From contig NZ_BMTV01000036.1 of the NCBI RefSeq assembly GCF_014649855.1, forward strand, positions 1 through 64,000: 64,000 nucleotides of DNA. The letters are read 5' to 3'. Source of the stretch: Streptomyces roseolus (GTDB taxonomy: Bacteria; Actinomycetota; Actinomycetes; Streptomycetales; Streptomycetaceae). Numbering within the stretch: position 1 is the first letter of the stretch; every line of letters starts with the position of its first letter. A model generated the notes under the pieces. The model was not told where the DNA came from and made no database searches. It worked only from the letters and a program-made list of their open reading frames with translations. Both the position numbers and the translations under genes were made by a program. Below, in pieces: positions 42,216 through 50,702 of this stretch.

Positions 42216-43760
42216 CTACCGTGCCTCCTGGTCGCTGTCCGGGACCCGCGCCGCCCGCACCGGCAGCCGGTCCGTCCGCCACCGGCCTTCCCCCACCGCC
42301 CCACGGGCGTGAGGGGCATCCCCACCGTTCCGCGGGGACCGCCGCGCTTCCGGCGCGCGCGGCGTCCCGGAGGCCGCCCCGTCCCACAGCGTGCCGTCGG
42401 TCCGGTCGCGCGGATCGGGGTCCACGAGCACCACGCCCACCACCGGGACGCGCTGGTCGGCGAGGTGCCGGGCCACGGCGTGCAGCCAGGCGACGCTGCC
42501 GAACCCGGCCCGCACGAACAGCACCGCCCGCGCCCCGAGCTGCGGCAGGTCCGCCCACGCCGCACCCGGCGCCACCGATCCGACGCCGAGGCGGCGCTCC
42601 CGGTGCGACAGCTCCGCCGCGCCCCCGCCGTCGACCACCACCGGATCCCCCGGGGCCGGACGGCGGCCCGCCAGCGGCAGCCCCGGCAGCCCGTCGACCA
42701 CCGCCACCGGACCGTCCGCGCCCAGAGCGCGGGCGAGGTCCAGGGCGACCGCCCCCGTCTCCCGCGCACAGCCCAGCTCCAGGAGCGACACCGGCCCCGC
42801 CGCACCGCGCACCGTCCGCGCCAGCGACCGGGTCAGACGCTCCCGTGCCTCCCGGGTGCGCCGCCGCCACGACCGGCGCGGCAGCTCCGCGACGACCGAG
42901 GCGCCGAGGTGCGCGGCGATCTCCCGGCGCAGCACCGGACGGTCCGCCACCACCGAGCCGACCGCCGCCACCGCCAGGCCCAGCGCGAGTCCGAGGGCCA
43001 GCCCGATCGCCGCGTCGACGGCGACCGCCTTCGGCAGCGAGTGCGGCACCGCGCGCGGGGCGTCCACGATCTGCGTACCGGCGACGAGACGCGGGGTGCC
43101 GACCCGGGCCTGCGCCGCGCGCTGGTCGAAGTCCGAGATCCGCGACGTGAGTTCGGCCCGGCGGGCGAACAGCGACTCCATGTCCGCCGACGCCGCCGGC
43201 GCCTTCTCCCGAGCCGCCTCGGCGATCGCCCCGTTGACCCGGGAGAGTTCGTCCCGCATGCGGTCGCGCTGGTCGAGCAGCGCCTTCGCCTCGGCGTCCG
43301 CCGTCTCCCGCAGCCGCCGCACGTGGTCGGCGACGAACGCGTCGGCGAGCGCCCCGGCACGGGCCACCGCCTCCGCCTCGCTCCCGCCCGAGACCGTGAT
43401 CCCCATCAGGTTGTTGGTGAGCCCGAGCCCCTCGTACTCCTCCATGAACTCCTCGGGCCTCACGGGGGAGCCGAGCGACCGCAGCGCCTCGCCCGCGATC
43501 CGCGTGGTGTGCAGCAGCGCGACATCGGTGCGGATCAGCGTCCCGGGATCGTTCGGCTGGTCCTCCTGGTGCGCCACGAGCACCTTCACCGTCGCCGTCG
43601 GCGGCGGCACGAGCACGCACGCGAGCACCGCGCCCGCGAGCAGCCCGAACAGCGCCAGCGACGACCACAGCCGGCGCCGTCCGCGCACCGCCGCCAGCAG
43701 CGTCTGCAGGTCGATCAGCGGAGCGGCGGCCGCCGGCTCCTCCTCCGCGTGCGTCGTCAC
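42216..43760 (-). CDS. Wzz-like chain-length protein with degenerate BY-kinase domain
   Basis: A 514-residue membrane protein. The N-terminal Wzz domain has a first helix near 33-54 (LALFGLLAGAVLACVLVPPP), an outside coiled-coil part (AEAKALLDQRDRMRDELSRV) and a second helix near 258-285 (AIGLALGLALGLAVAAVGSV). The cytoplasmic C-terminus of about 200 residues follows the Rossmann-like outline of a tyrosine autokinase. Where a Walker A P-loop is expected (GEGKST-like) the sequence is LGCARETGAVALDLARALG, so ATP binding is probably lost. No Tyr cluster is present at the end. GTG 43760 overlaps the previous stop. It likely sets polymer length by protein contacts only. Confidence 0.85.
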   Translation of the reverse strand: MTTHAEEEPAAAAPLIDLQTLLAAVRGRRRLWSSLALFGLLAGAVLACVLVPPPTATVKVLVAHQEDQPNDPGTLIRTDVALLHTTRIAGEALRSLGSPVRPEEFMEEYEGLGLTNNLMGITVSGGSEAEAVARAGALADAFVADHVRRLRETADAEAKALLDQRDRMRDELSRVNGAIAEAAREKAPAASADMESLFARRAELTSRISDFDQRAAQARVGTPRLVAGTQIVDAPRAVPHSLPKAVAVDAAIGLALGLALGLAVAAVGSVVADRPVLRREIAAHLGASVVAELPRRSWRRRTREARERLTRSLARTVRGAAGPVSLLELGCARETGAVALDLARALGADGPVAVVDGLPGLPLAGRRPAPGDPVVVDGGGAAELSHRERRLGVGSVAPGAAWADLPQLGARAVLFVRAGFGSVAWLHAVARHLADQRVPVVGVVLVDPDPRDRTDGTLWDGAASGTPRAPEARRSPRNGGDAPHARGAVGEGRWRTDRLPVRAARVPDSDQEAR

Positions 43761-45091
43761 CGGGCACCCCCCTCCGGCCGGCCCCGTACCGCCCCCGCGA
43801 CGACGAGGCCGACGACCTCCTGCCGGGCGTCCGCGCACGCCCCCGCGATGCCCGCGAGCTCGCCCGACGTCCAGCTGCCCGGGCTGACCACGACCACGAC
43901 GCCCGACTCGCCGTCCCGGTCCGGCAGCAGCGGATGCGACACCGTCACCCCCACGAGCCGCAGCGCCGGACGGCCGTCGTCCGGGGCGGAGGCGCTCCCG
44001 GCCTCGGCGACCAGCTCCCCGGCGGCCCGCCGGGCGATCTCGTCGCCGTCCGGGACGACGACGAGGAGCCGGCCGGCGGCGGGCAGCCGGTCCCGGAGCC
44101 GGGCGTACACCCGCCGGTACCGGATCCGCCGCCCCGAGGCGTCGCCGGACGCCCTCGGCACCGGCACGTCCCAGCGGACGTCGAGCCCGAGCAGCCGACG
44201 GAGCCACGCCCCGGGACCGCGCACCCCGGGACGGACCGCGGGACGCCCGCCGGGCACGTCGACGGAGCCGACGGGCACCGCGCCCAGCGCGGCCGCGATC
44301 TCCGTCTCGGTGCGCGGCCGGCGGCTCATCCGCGCGGCGGCGAGATGCCCGACGACCGCGAGGAGGAAGAACGACACGGCTCCCGCGGCGACGAGGTGGA
44401 CCCGGGTCGGCGGCGCCTCCCCGGCCGGCCGGACCGCCGCGCCCATCACGACCATCGCGACCCTCCCCGCCCTTCCGGCCGCCGGATCCGTCTCGTCCAG
44501 CTTGGTCATGGCGTCGCGCAGCGCCGTACGCAGCTTCTCCAGCTCCGTACGGGCCTGCACGCTCTCCACCGTCCGGCCGGGGTCGGCGGCGCCGGCCAGC
44601 TCGGAGATGCGGCGGCTCGCCGTCTCCACCGCCTTCCGCAGCGTCTCGAGCCGCGTCTCCGCCTCCGGGTCGGCGGTCCCCCCGCCCACCCGGGTCGCGA
44701 AGGCGACGAACTCCCGCGCCGTCGTGTCGGAGAGCCGCTGCGCCCCGGACGCGGTGTCGGCCGTGCCCGAGATCCTGATGACGTTCCCCTCGGCCACCTC
44801 CGCGGCGATCCGCTCACGCAGCTCGACGCCGTCCGCGCCGCTCCGGCCGAGCGAGGCGGCCACCCGGTCGACCACCACCGAACTGGTCGCGATCTGCGCC
44901 TGCGTCAGCAGCTCCCGCTCCTCCCACGACCCCGGCAGCAGCACCGACACCGAGGTCGTGTAGCGCGGCGGCAGCAGCAGCGAGACGCCGTGCCCGACGA
45001 GCGCGCCCGCCAGCGCGAGCACGGCGAGGAGCCGCCATCGCCGACGGAGGATCCGCCCCAGACTGACCAGGCGTATGGTGTCGTCGCTCAA
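43757..45091 (-). CDS. Wzz-family polysaccharide co-polymerase
   Basis: A 444-residue membrane protein with the Wzz arrangement: a short cytoplasmic start (LVSLGRILRRRWRLLAVLAL), first helix at about 20-41, an outside region with YTTSVSVLLPG and helical segments (LRERIAAEVAEGNVIRISGT, LETLRKAVETASRRISEL), and a second helix near 230-250 (VHLVAAGAVSFFLLAVVGHL). A cytoplasmic tail of about 190 residues follows, without P-loop. It pairs with the next gene, also Wzz-like. ATG 45091 overlaps the glycosyltransferase stop as ATGA. Two such proteins in series suggest a hetero-oligomer controlling chain length or export. Confidence 0.87.
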   Translation of the reverse strand: MSDDTIRLVSLGRILRRRWRLLAVLALAGALVGHGVSLLLPPRYTTSVSVLLPGSWEERELLTQAQIATSSVVVDRVAASLGRSGADGVELRERIAAEVAEGNVIRISGTADTASGAQRLSDTTAREFVAFATRVGGGTADPEAETRLETLRKAVETASRRISELAGAADPGRTVESVQARTELEKLRTALRDAMTKLDETDPAAGRAGRVAMVVMGAAVRPAGEAPPTRVHLVAAGAVSFFLLAVVGHLAAARMSRRPRTETEIAAALGAVPVGSVDVPGGRPAVRPGVRGPGAWLRRLLGLDVRWDVPVPRASGDASGRRIRYRRVYARLRDRLPAAGRLLVVVPDGDEIARRAAGELVAEAGSASAPDDGRPALRLVGVTVSHPLLPDRDGESGVVVVVSPGSWTSGELAGIAGACADARQEVVGLVVAGAVRGRPEGGAR

Positions 45092-46335
45092 CGGCGCGGC
45101 CCCGTCCCCGCCCGGCCCCGGCCGCCGCCCGACAGCGCGGCGGCGTAGGCGTCGAGCAGTGCGCGCTGGGAGTTCCGCCAGGCCAGCGGTCCGCCGATCC
45201 GCTCCTGGCCGGCCTTCCCCATCAGGGCCCGCTTCTCCGGGTCGTCGAGGAGCAGCGCGACGAGCCGCGCGAACTCGGACTCGTCGTTCGCCGGCGCGTA
45301 CAGGGCCGCGTCACCGGCGGAGACCCGCGCCTCCCGCAGGTCGAAGGAGACGATCGGCCGGCCCATCACCATGTACTCCAGGACCTTGTTCATCGTCGAC
45401 ACGTCGTTGAGCGGATTGCGCGGGTCGGGGGAGAGGCACACGTCCGCGGTCGACAGGTAGCGCACCAGATCCGCGTCCGGCACCCGTCCGGTGAACTCCA
45501 CCCGGTCCGCGAGCCCCAGCCGTCTCGACAGCTCCACCATCGCGTCGAAGGTGTCCCCGCCGCCCACGAACACCGCGTGCCAGTCGGTGCGCCCCAGCTC
45601 GTCGCGGAGCCTCGCCAGCGCCCGCAGCGCGTAGTCGACGCCGTCCTGCGGCCCCATCACCCCCAGATAGCAGAGCAGATGGGGCTTGCCGCGCTTCAGT
45701 TCCGGCTCCGGCGGCACGGGACGGAACCGCTCGGTGTCGGGCGCGCTGCGCACCACGAACACGTCCTCGGCCCGCCGGCCGCCCCGGCGCACCGCGACGT
45801 CCCGGTAGCTCTCGTTCGTGGCCAGCACCACGTCCGCCGCCCGGTAGGTCATCCGCTCCAGCCCGCACACCGCCCGGTACAGCAGGTCCTTCCCGCGGTC
45901 GAACCGGGACAGGTACAGCTCGGGCACCAGGTCGTGCTGGTCGAAGACGAACCGCGCCCCGCGCCGCTTCAGCCACCGCGCCGGCAGGAACAGCAGGTCG
46001 GGCGGGTTGCAGGCGTGGACGACGTCGACCGGCCCGACCTTCCGGGCCAACCGGACCGTGTGCCAGAGCGCGGAGCCGTACTCCCGCAGATAGCCGGCCG
46101 GCCCTCCGGTGGCCGCGCGCAGCGGATAGCGGTGGATCCGCACCCCGTCGATCACCGCCTCGCGCTCCGTGTCCCGCCTGCCGCCCGCGGGGCAGATGAC
46201 GTGCACCTCCCAGCCCGCGTCCCGGAGCGTCAGGCACTCCTGCCACACCCGCCGGTCGAACGGCACCGACAGGTTCTCCACCAGGATCAGCGCGCGCCGG
46301 CGGTGCCGGTCGCCGCCGGTCTCGTCACCAGGCAA
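45088..46335 (-). CDS. Family 4 glycosyltransferase
   Basis: A 415-residue GT-B enzyme. Family features are ALILVENLSVPFDRRVWQEC, DVVHACNPPDLLFLPARWLK, FVFDQHDLVPELYLSRFDRG, HLLCYLGVMGPQDGVDYALR and MNKVLEYMVMGRPIVSFDL. It resembles the enzymes that add the second sugar after a UndPP-linked first sugar. The start is probably TTG 46335 (PGDETGGDRHRRR follows), overlapping the dehydrogenase stop by 11 bases; no ATG or GTG lies before the conserved core. It works early in repeat-unit assembly; donor unknown. Confidence 0.9.
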   Translation of the reverse strand: MPGDETGGDRHRRRALILVENLSVPFDRRVWQECLTLRDAGWEVHVICPAGGRRDTEREAVIDGVRIHRYPLRAATGGPAGYLREYGSALWHTVRLARKVGPVDVVHACNPPDLLFLPARWLKRRGARFVFDQHDLVPELYLSRFDRGKDLLYRAVCGLERMTYRAADVVLATNESYRDVAVRRGGRRAEDVFVVRSAPDTERFRPVPPEPELKRGKPHLLCYLGVMGPQDGVDYALRALARLRDELGRTDWHAVFVGGGDTFDAMVELSRRLGLADRVEFTGRVPDADLVRYLSTADVCLSPDPRNPLNDVSTMNKVLEYMVMGRPIVSFDLREARVSAGDAALYAPANDESEFARLVALLLDDPEKRALMGKAGQERIGGPLAWRNSQRALLDAYAAALSGGGRGRAGTGPRR

Positions 46336-47641
46336 GGCCCACGTATCCGGGTTCGGCCCGGCGCGCGTCGGCGTCGGGGAGGCGGACGAGGTCGATGATC
46401 AGCGGGCCGTCCCCGTGGGGCAGCGCCGCGAGGACGGCCGGGTCCCTGGTTCCGACCAGGCACACCTCGGCGTGGTCGAGCACCTCGTCGACGGTGTCGG
46501 CGAGCAGCTGCGCCAGGTGCGGCAGCCGGTTCTCGATGTACTCGCGGTTCGCGCCGAGCAGCCGGGAGAGGTTCACGTTGGCGTCGTGGATCCGCAGGTC
46601 GTACCCCTTGCCGAAGAGCCGCTCCGCCAGCTCGACGAGCGGGCTCTCGCGCAGGTCGTCCGTGCCGGGCTTGAAGGAGAGCCCGAAGAGGCCCACCCGC
46701 CGCTTCCCGGTCCGCTCGACCAGCTCGACCGCCCGCTGGAGGTGGTCGGCGTTGGAGACCAGGACGTGCGAGAGGATCGGCACCGACACGTCGGCCCGCC
46801 GCGCCGCGTGGACCAGGCTGCGCAGGTCCTTGGGCAGGCACGAGCCGCCGAACGCGAAGCCGGGCCGCAGATAGGCGGGGCTGATGTTCAGCTTCCGGTC
46901 GGCGAGGAACACGTCCATCACCTGGTGCGAGTCCACCCCGAGCGCCTGGCACACCGCGCCCAGCTCGTTCGCGAAGCCGATCTTGAGGCCGTGGAAGGCG
47001 TTGTCCGCGTACTTGATCGCCTCGGCCGTCGGCACCGGCACCCGGAACACCGGGCCGGGCAGCCCGTCGTACAGGGACTCCACGACGTCGCCGCTGTCCG
47101 CGTCGAGCTCGCCGACGACGGTCTTCGGCGGGTCGAAGAAGTCCCGCACGCTGGTGCCCTCGCGCAGGAACTCCGGATTGACCGCCACCCCGACGTCCAC
47201 GCCGACGGTGCCGCCGACGCGCTTCTCCAGGAGCGGCACCAGCAGGTTCAGGCAGGTGCCCGGCAGCATGGTGCTCCGGTACACCACGGTGTGCCGGCCG
47301 CCCCGCTCCGCCAGCGCCTCCCCGATCTCCTCGGTGACCCGCTCCAGGTAGGTCGTGCACAGACTGCCGTTGGCCTCCGACGGCGTCCCCACGCACACCA
47401 GCGACACGTCGCTGCCCGCGATCGCCTCCCGGGCGTCGGTGGTGGCGCGCAGCGCCCCCGAGGCGACGACCTCGGCGACCAGTTCGCCGATCCCCTCCTC
47501 GACGACCGGCGCCCGGCCGCCGTTGACCAGGTCGACCTTCACCGGATTCACGTCCACCCCGATGACCTCGTGCCCCAGACTGGCCAGGCACGCGGCCGAC
47601 ACGCAGCCCACGTAGCCGAGCCCGAACACGCTCACCCTCAT
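46325..47641 (-). CDS. GDP-mannose 6-dehydrogenase-like (AlgD-type) nucleotide-sugar dehydrogenase
   Basis: A 438-residue NAD-dependent, four-electron dehydrogenase that makes a nucleotide-linked uronic acid. The NAD motif is MRVSVFGLGYVGCVSAACLA and the catalytic Cys is in RPGFAFGGSCLPKDLRSL. Several segments follow Pseudomonas AlgD closely from memory: VNPEFLREGTSVRDFFDPP, VMDVFLADRKLNISPAYLRP, LSFKPGTDDLRESPLVELAE and GANREYIENRLPHL. UDP-glucose dehydrogenases differ at these sites. The best prediction is GDP-mannuronate formation, with UDP-sugar oxidation as the alternative. ATG 47641; second gene of the operon. Confidence 0.88.
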   Translation of the reverse strand: MRVSVFGLGYVGCVSAACLASLGHEVIGVDVNPVKVDLVNGGRAPVVEEGIGELVAEVVASGALRATTDAREAIAGSDVSLVCVGTPSEANGSLCTTYLERVTEEIGEALAERGGRHTVVYRSTMLPGTCLNLLVPLLEKRVGGTVGVDVGVAVNPEFLREGTSVRDFFDPPKTVVGELDADSGDVVESLYDGLPGPVFRVPVPTAEAIKYADNAFHGLKIGFANELGAVCQALGVDSHQVMDVFLADRKLNISPAYLRPGFAFGGSCLPKDLRSLVHAARRADVSVPILSHVLVSNADHLQRAVELVERTGKRRVGLFGLSFKPGTDDLRESPLVELAERLFGKGYDLRIHDANVNLSRLLGANREYIENRLPHLAQLLADTVDEVLDHAEVCLVGTRDPAVLAALPHGDGPLIIDLVRLPDADARRAEPGYVGLAW

Positions 47642-47714
47642 GACCCGCCTCTCCCCCCGGACAGGCCCTCACGGCCCGTCCTCCGCCCCGCACCCAAGTC
47701 GCCGGCTCCCGGCA

Positions 47715-49235
47715 TCAATAAGCCCCCTGACCGTGTATCACCGCGCGGAAGGTCTTCCAGAGGATCACCGTGTCCAGCGCGAGCGACCAGTCCTCCACGT
47801 AGCGCAGGTCGAGCCGTACGGCCTCCTCCCACGACAGGTCACTGCGCCCGCTGATCTGCCACAGGCCGGTCAGCCCGGGCTTCACCAGCAGCCGCCGGCG
47901 GATGTCCGGGCTGTACGCGGCGGACTCCTCCGGCAGCGGAGGCCTCGGGCCCACCAGCGACATCGTTCCGGCGAGTACGTTGACGAGCTGCGGGAGCTCG
48001 TCGAGCGAGTACCGGCGCAGCACCGCACCGACCCGCGTCACCCGCGGGTCCCGGCGCATCTTGAACAGCGGTCCCGCCCCCTCGTTCCGCCCGGCCAGCT
48101 CCTCGCGCGCCCGGTCGGCCCCGGCGACCATGGTCCGGAACTTCAGGATCACGAACTCCCGGCCGTCCTTGCCCACCCTGCGCTGCCGGTAGAGCACCCC
48201 GCCCCGGCTGTCCGTCAGGACGAGCAGCCCGACGGCCAGCATCAGCGGTGCCAGCAGGACGAGGAGCACCGCCGCGCCCAGCCGGTCGACGACCTCCTTG
48301 ACGGCCCGGCGGCCCCCGGTGAACGCCGGCATGCTGACGCGCAGCAGCGGTATGCCGAGCACCGCGTCCACGTGCAGCCGCGGCCCGGCCACCTCCATCA
48401 GCACCGGGGCGACCACCATCTCGGCGTCGCTGCCCTCCAGGTTCCACGCCAGCCGCCTCAGCCGTCCCGGCGACCAGTGCGGGTCCGGGGTGACGGCGAC
48501 GACCCGGAAGCCGTCGCGGTGCACGTGGTCGGCGACGTCCGTCAGGCGGCCCACGACGGGAACCCCGTCGAGGCGGCCGTCGTCGGGCCCGAGCCCGTCC
48601 GTCGTGCACACCGCGTCCACCCGCCACCCGAGGTGCGGGAACTTCCGGGTCCGGGAGATCAGGTCGCGTACCGTCGCCGCGCTCCCGGCGGCGAGCACCG
48701 GCCGCAGACAACGGCCCTCCTTCCGCTGCTTGTGCAGCCACAGCCGCAGCAGGTACCGCGCCGTCATGGTGACCAGCGCGATCGCGGGGATCGCGACGAA
48801 GATCCACAGCTTGATGTTGCGCGAGGTCAGGGCGATCCCGCCGAGCGCCAGAGCGACCGTCGCCATGAACAGCGAACGCCCGAGCCGCCGGAACTCCTCC
48901 GCCCCCTGCCCGAGCACCGCCGGAGCCCACGCCCGGCTGACCGCGAGCGCCCCCAGCACCAGGAGCTCGGTGCCGAAGGCCAGGATCCCCCACTTCTCGT
49001 GCCAGTCGGCCGCGTCCCTGGCCCCGAAGAAGTCCCCTATCGTGCCCACCACGAGTGCGGTGGCCACCACGTCGCCGGTGATCACGGTACGGCGGTACCG
49101 CTGCTCCCAGTCCATCGACGGTCGACTGATCTGCCCGCTCGCCAGGCGCTCACGCGCAGACGGAGACGGGCTGAGTAATCCCCCTTGCCGCACAGAACCC
49201 CCCAGGTCCCAGTGGTCGACGCGCTCGCCTTGCAC
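47715..49235 (-). CDS. Exopolysaccharide polyprenyl glycosylphosphotransferase (initiating sugar transferase)
   Basis: A 506-residue membrane enzyme that transfers a sugar-1-phosphate to undecaprenyl phosphate and so starts the repeat unit. It has four N-terminal helices (within residues 50-160), a central Rossmann-like domain (about 170-290), one further hydrophobic segment and the C-terminal catalytic domain with YRQRRVGKDGREFVILKFRT, DELPQLVNVLAGTMSLVGPR, LVKPGLTGLWQISGRSDLSW and a final amphipathic helix. The start GTG 49235 gives a 40-residue lead; a later ATG at 49115 (MDWEQRYRRTV) is possible. First gene of the 20-gene operon. Confidence 0.92.
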   Translation of the reverse strand: MQGERVDHWDLGGSVRQGGLLSPSPSARERLASGQISRPSMDWEQRYRRTVITGDVVATALVVGTIGDFFGARDAADWHEKWGILAFGTELLVLGALAVSRAWAPAVLGQGAEEFRRLGRSLFMATVALALGGIALTSRNIKLWIFVAIPAIALVTMTARYLLRLWLHKQRKEGRCLRPVLAAGSAATVRDLISRTRKFPHLGWRVDAVCTTDGLGPDDGRLDGVPVVGRLTDVADHVHRDGFRVVAVTPDPHWSPGRLRRLAWNLEGSDAEMVVAPVLMEVAGPRLHVDAVLGIPLLRVSMPAFTGGRRAVKEVVDRLGAAVLLVLLAPLMLAVGLLVLTDSRGGVLYRQRRVGKDGREFVILKFRTMVAGADRAREELAGRNEGAGPLFKMRRDPRVTRVGAVLRRYSLDELPQLVNVLAGTMSLVGPRPPLPEESAAYSPDIRRRLLVKPGLTGLWQISGRSDLSWEEAVRLDLRYVEDWSLALDTVILWKTFRAVIHGQGAY

Positions 49236-49368
49236 TGTTCCTCAGCCCGGGGCGGCTCCCCACCGTCCCCGTATGGCACACAGGTTCGCGAAGTCTGACC
49301 GCGCTGGTCCGGCGCGATCAGCTGAAGCATGGTCAATCTAGAGCATGCGAACCGGGTTGGAGAGAGGG

Positions 49369-49388
49369 TGTGTGCAATTTGTGCGCAA
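49369..49388. promoter_or_regulatory. Direct repeat TGTGYGCAA with 11-base step
   Basis: TGTGTGCAA (49,369-49,377) and TGTGCGCAA (49,380-49,388) are repeated one helical turn apart, the usual spacing of tandem binding sites for response regulators. They lie about 135 bases upstream of the first gene of the exopolysaccharide operon. The binding protein is unknown. Confidence 0.4.
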
Positions 49389-49478
49389 GGTTTGAGCCGT
49401 TGTCCACCACTTGCTCACCGGCCCCGTGCGACCAAGTGTTCCCACGTGTCACCTCGGTCACTCACGCATCACGGGGTT

Positions 49479-49509
49479 GCCATAAGGAGGTTGTGCCGTA
49501 AGGAGATTG
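49479..49509. repeat. Direct repeat GCCRTAAGGAGRTTG with 16-base step
   Basis: GCCATAAGGAGGTTG (49,479-49,493) and GCCGTAAGGAGATTG (49,495-49,509) match at 13 of 15 positions. On the minus strand the unit reads CAAYCTCCTTAYGGC. It lies about 245 bases upstream of the exopolysaccharide operon. It may be a regulator site, or a remnant of a duplicated ribosome site. Confidence 0.5.
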
Positions 49510-49609
49510 ACGCAACGTCAGATGGTGACGAGCAAGCCCTGCCGGTGGGGTCCTGTCGCCGCCCGCGTCGACGGCAGGCCATACGCCAGGGTGAACTGCC
49601 CGGCCCGGG

Positions 49610-49897
49610 TCAGCCGAGTCCGCGGTGCGCCGCCCACATCCCCGCGGCGCGCCCGGCGGCCTCGGAGACCAGGGCCGCCAGCTCGGGTTCGTCGGGAACC
49701 GGGAACGACACGTACGCGCCCCGCCCGCCGGCCACCGGCCGCCCGTAGGCCTTCACGGCGAGGTGACCGTCCGGGAGGAGCCTGACGTTGAGCGTGGTGA
49801 GCGTGAACTCCTCGCCGCGCCGGGTGTCGGTCCACCGGAGCGATTCGGGGATCGTCACGTTGATCGCCAGGGCGCTTACTTCCAGGTCGCTGTTCAT
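49610..49897 (-). CDS. Small hypothetical protein, 95 aa
   Basis: A 95-residue protein starting MNSDLEVSALAINVTIPESL, with an N-terminal beta-rich part (TLTTLNVRLLPDGHLAVKAY) and a C-terminal helix (ELAALVSEAAGRAAGMWAAH). No signal peptide, membrane segment or known motif. The reading frame continues far upstream to 50,491, but the opposite strand there encodes a better gene, so ATG 49897 is used. It is divergent from the next gene by about 90 bases. Function unknown. Confidence 0.72.
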   Translation of the reverse strand: MNSDLEVSALAINVTIPESLRWTDTRRGEEFTLTTLNVRLLPDGHLAVKAYGRPVAGGRGAYVSFPVPDEPELAALVSEAAGRAAGMWAAHRGLG

Positions 49898-49987
49898 CCG
49901 GCGATTCTTCCATCCCCGGCCGCGAGGGCCCCGGGGCGCCGCGTACCCTCGACGTCGCGAGGGGCGGACACGAGGGGCGGGCGATCC

Positions 49988-50524
49988 ATGCCGGCATGCG
50001 AGGGCGTGCACGCCGAGGGGCACGGCGCACGCGCGCGGTGCCTGCCCGAGCCGTGGATGTGCCGCGTCTTCCACGTCGACGGCAGCCTGCGGGACATCAG
50101 GGCCCTCGATGTGACCCGTGCCGAGTGGATCGCGGTCCTGGAGCGGCTGCGCGCGGTCGCCGACGAGACGGAGGTGGAGCATCCGTACCCCCGTCTGGAC
50201 CCGGTGCGGCCCGGCGTCGCCGAGCTCTTCCGGGCCTGGGCGGACGAGCCGGAGGGGGAGGGGACGTCGTTCGCGTTCCGGGTGCGCTTCGGTGCCGTGT
50301 GGTTCTTCGCGCTGCCCTTCGACGAGGAGGAGATCGAGTTCTCGCTCGTGCCCGACGACGTCGTCGACGCGGCGGGCGTGACCGCCGTGCTGCGCTTCCT
50401 GGCCGAGGTGGCCGGTGCCTCCGGGCGGCGGACGGTGCTCACCGCCGAGACCGTCCGCTACGACGCCGGCCTCCCGACGCTGCTCTCCCACGACCCGGCG
50501 GCCGGTCTCACCTCCTCTGTCTGA
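49988..50524 (+). CDS. Hypothetical protein, 178 aa
   Basis: A 178-residue soluble protein, start ATG 49988 after GAGGGGCGGGCG. It contains DVTRAEWIAVLERLRAVADE, a mixed acidic and aromatic core (RVRFGAVWFFALPFDEEEIE, FSLVPDDVVDAAGVTAVLRF) and ends in GLPTLLSHDPAAGLTSSV. Nothing marks an enzyme. Similar proteins occur in Streptomyces without assigned role. It converges with the SWIM-protein operon at a strong palindrome. Confidence 0.75.
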   Translation: MPACEGVHAEGHGARARCLPEPWMCRVFHVDGSLRDIRALDVTRAEWIAVLERLRAVADETEVEHPYPRLDPVRPGVAELFRAWADEPEGEGTSFAFRVRFGAVWFFALPFDEEEIEFSLVPDDVVDAAGVTAVLRFLAEVAGASGRRTVLTAETVRYDAGLPTLLSHDPAAGLTSSV

Positions 50525-50702
50525 GCGGGCACGCGGAGCGCACCCTCCCGCCCGCCCGTCCGCCGCCCGAGGGCGCCCGGGCCGATGACCGCTCCGGGGA
50601 GGCCCCGTTCGTCGTCCGGCTCCGGGGGAGCCGGCGACCCCACGGTCGCCTCCCCGTCCGCCCCGGCGCCACGGCGAATCCCCCGGAGCCGGACCCGGCG
50701 GG

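Larger units (their letters stand above)
49236..49609. other. Upstream regulatory region of the exopolysaccharide operon
   Basis: This 374-base stretch has no credible gene and is richer in A/T than its surroundings. It contains two short direct-repeat pairs (listed separately) and dense TCAC elements at 49,448-49,475. The operon promoter should lie here on the minus strand, but I find no -35/-10 pair with correct spacing. An open frame on the plus strand from 49,329 lacks codon bias and is not called. Confidence 0.6.

Noticed and set aside
49329-49748. Plus-strand frame in the exopolysaccharide leader starting MVNLEHANRVGERV
   Set aside because: It lacks third-position G/C bias in its first half, overlaps the better minus-strand 95-aa gene and has no ribosome site.
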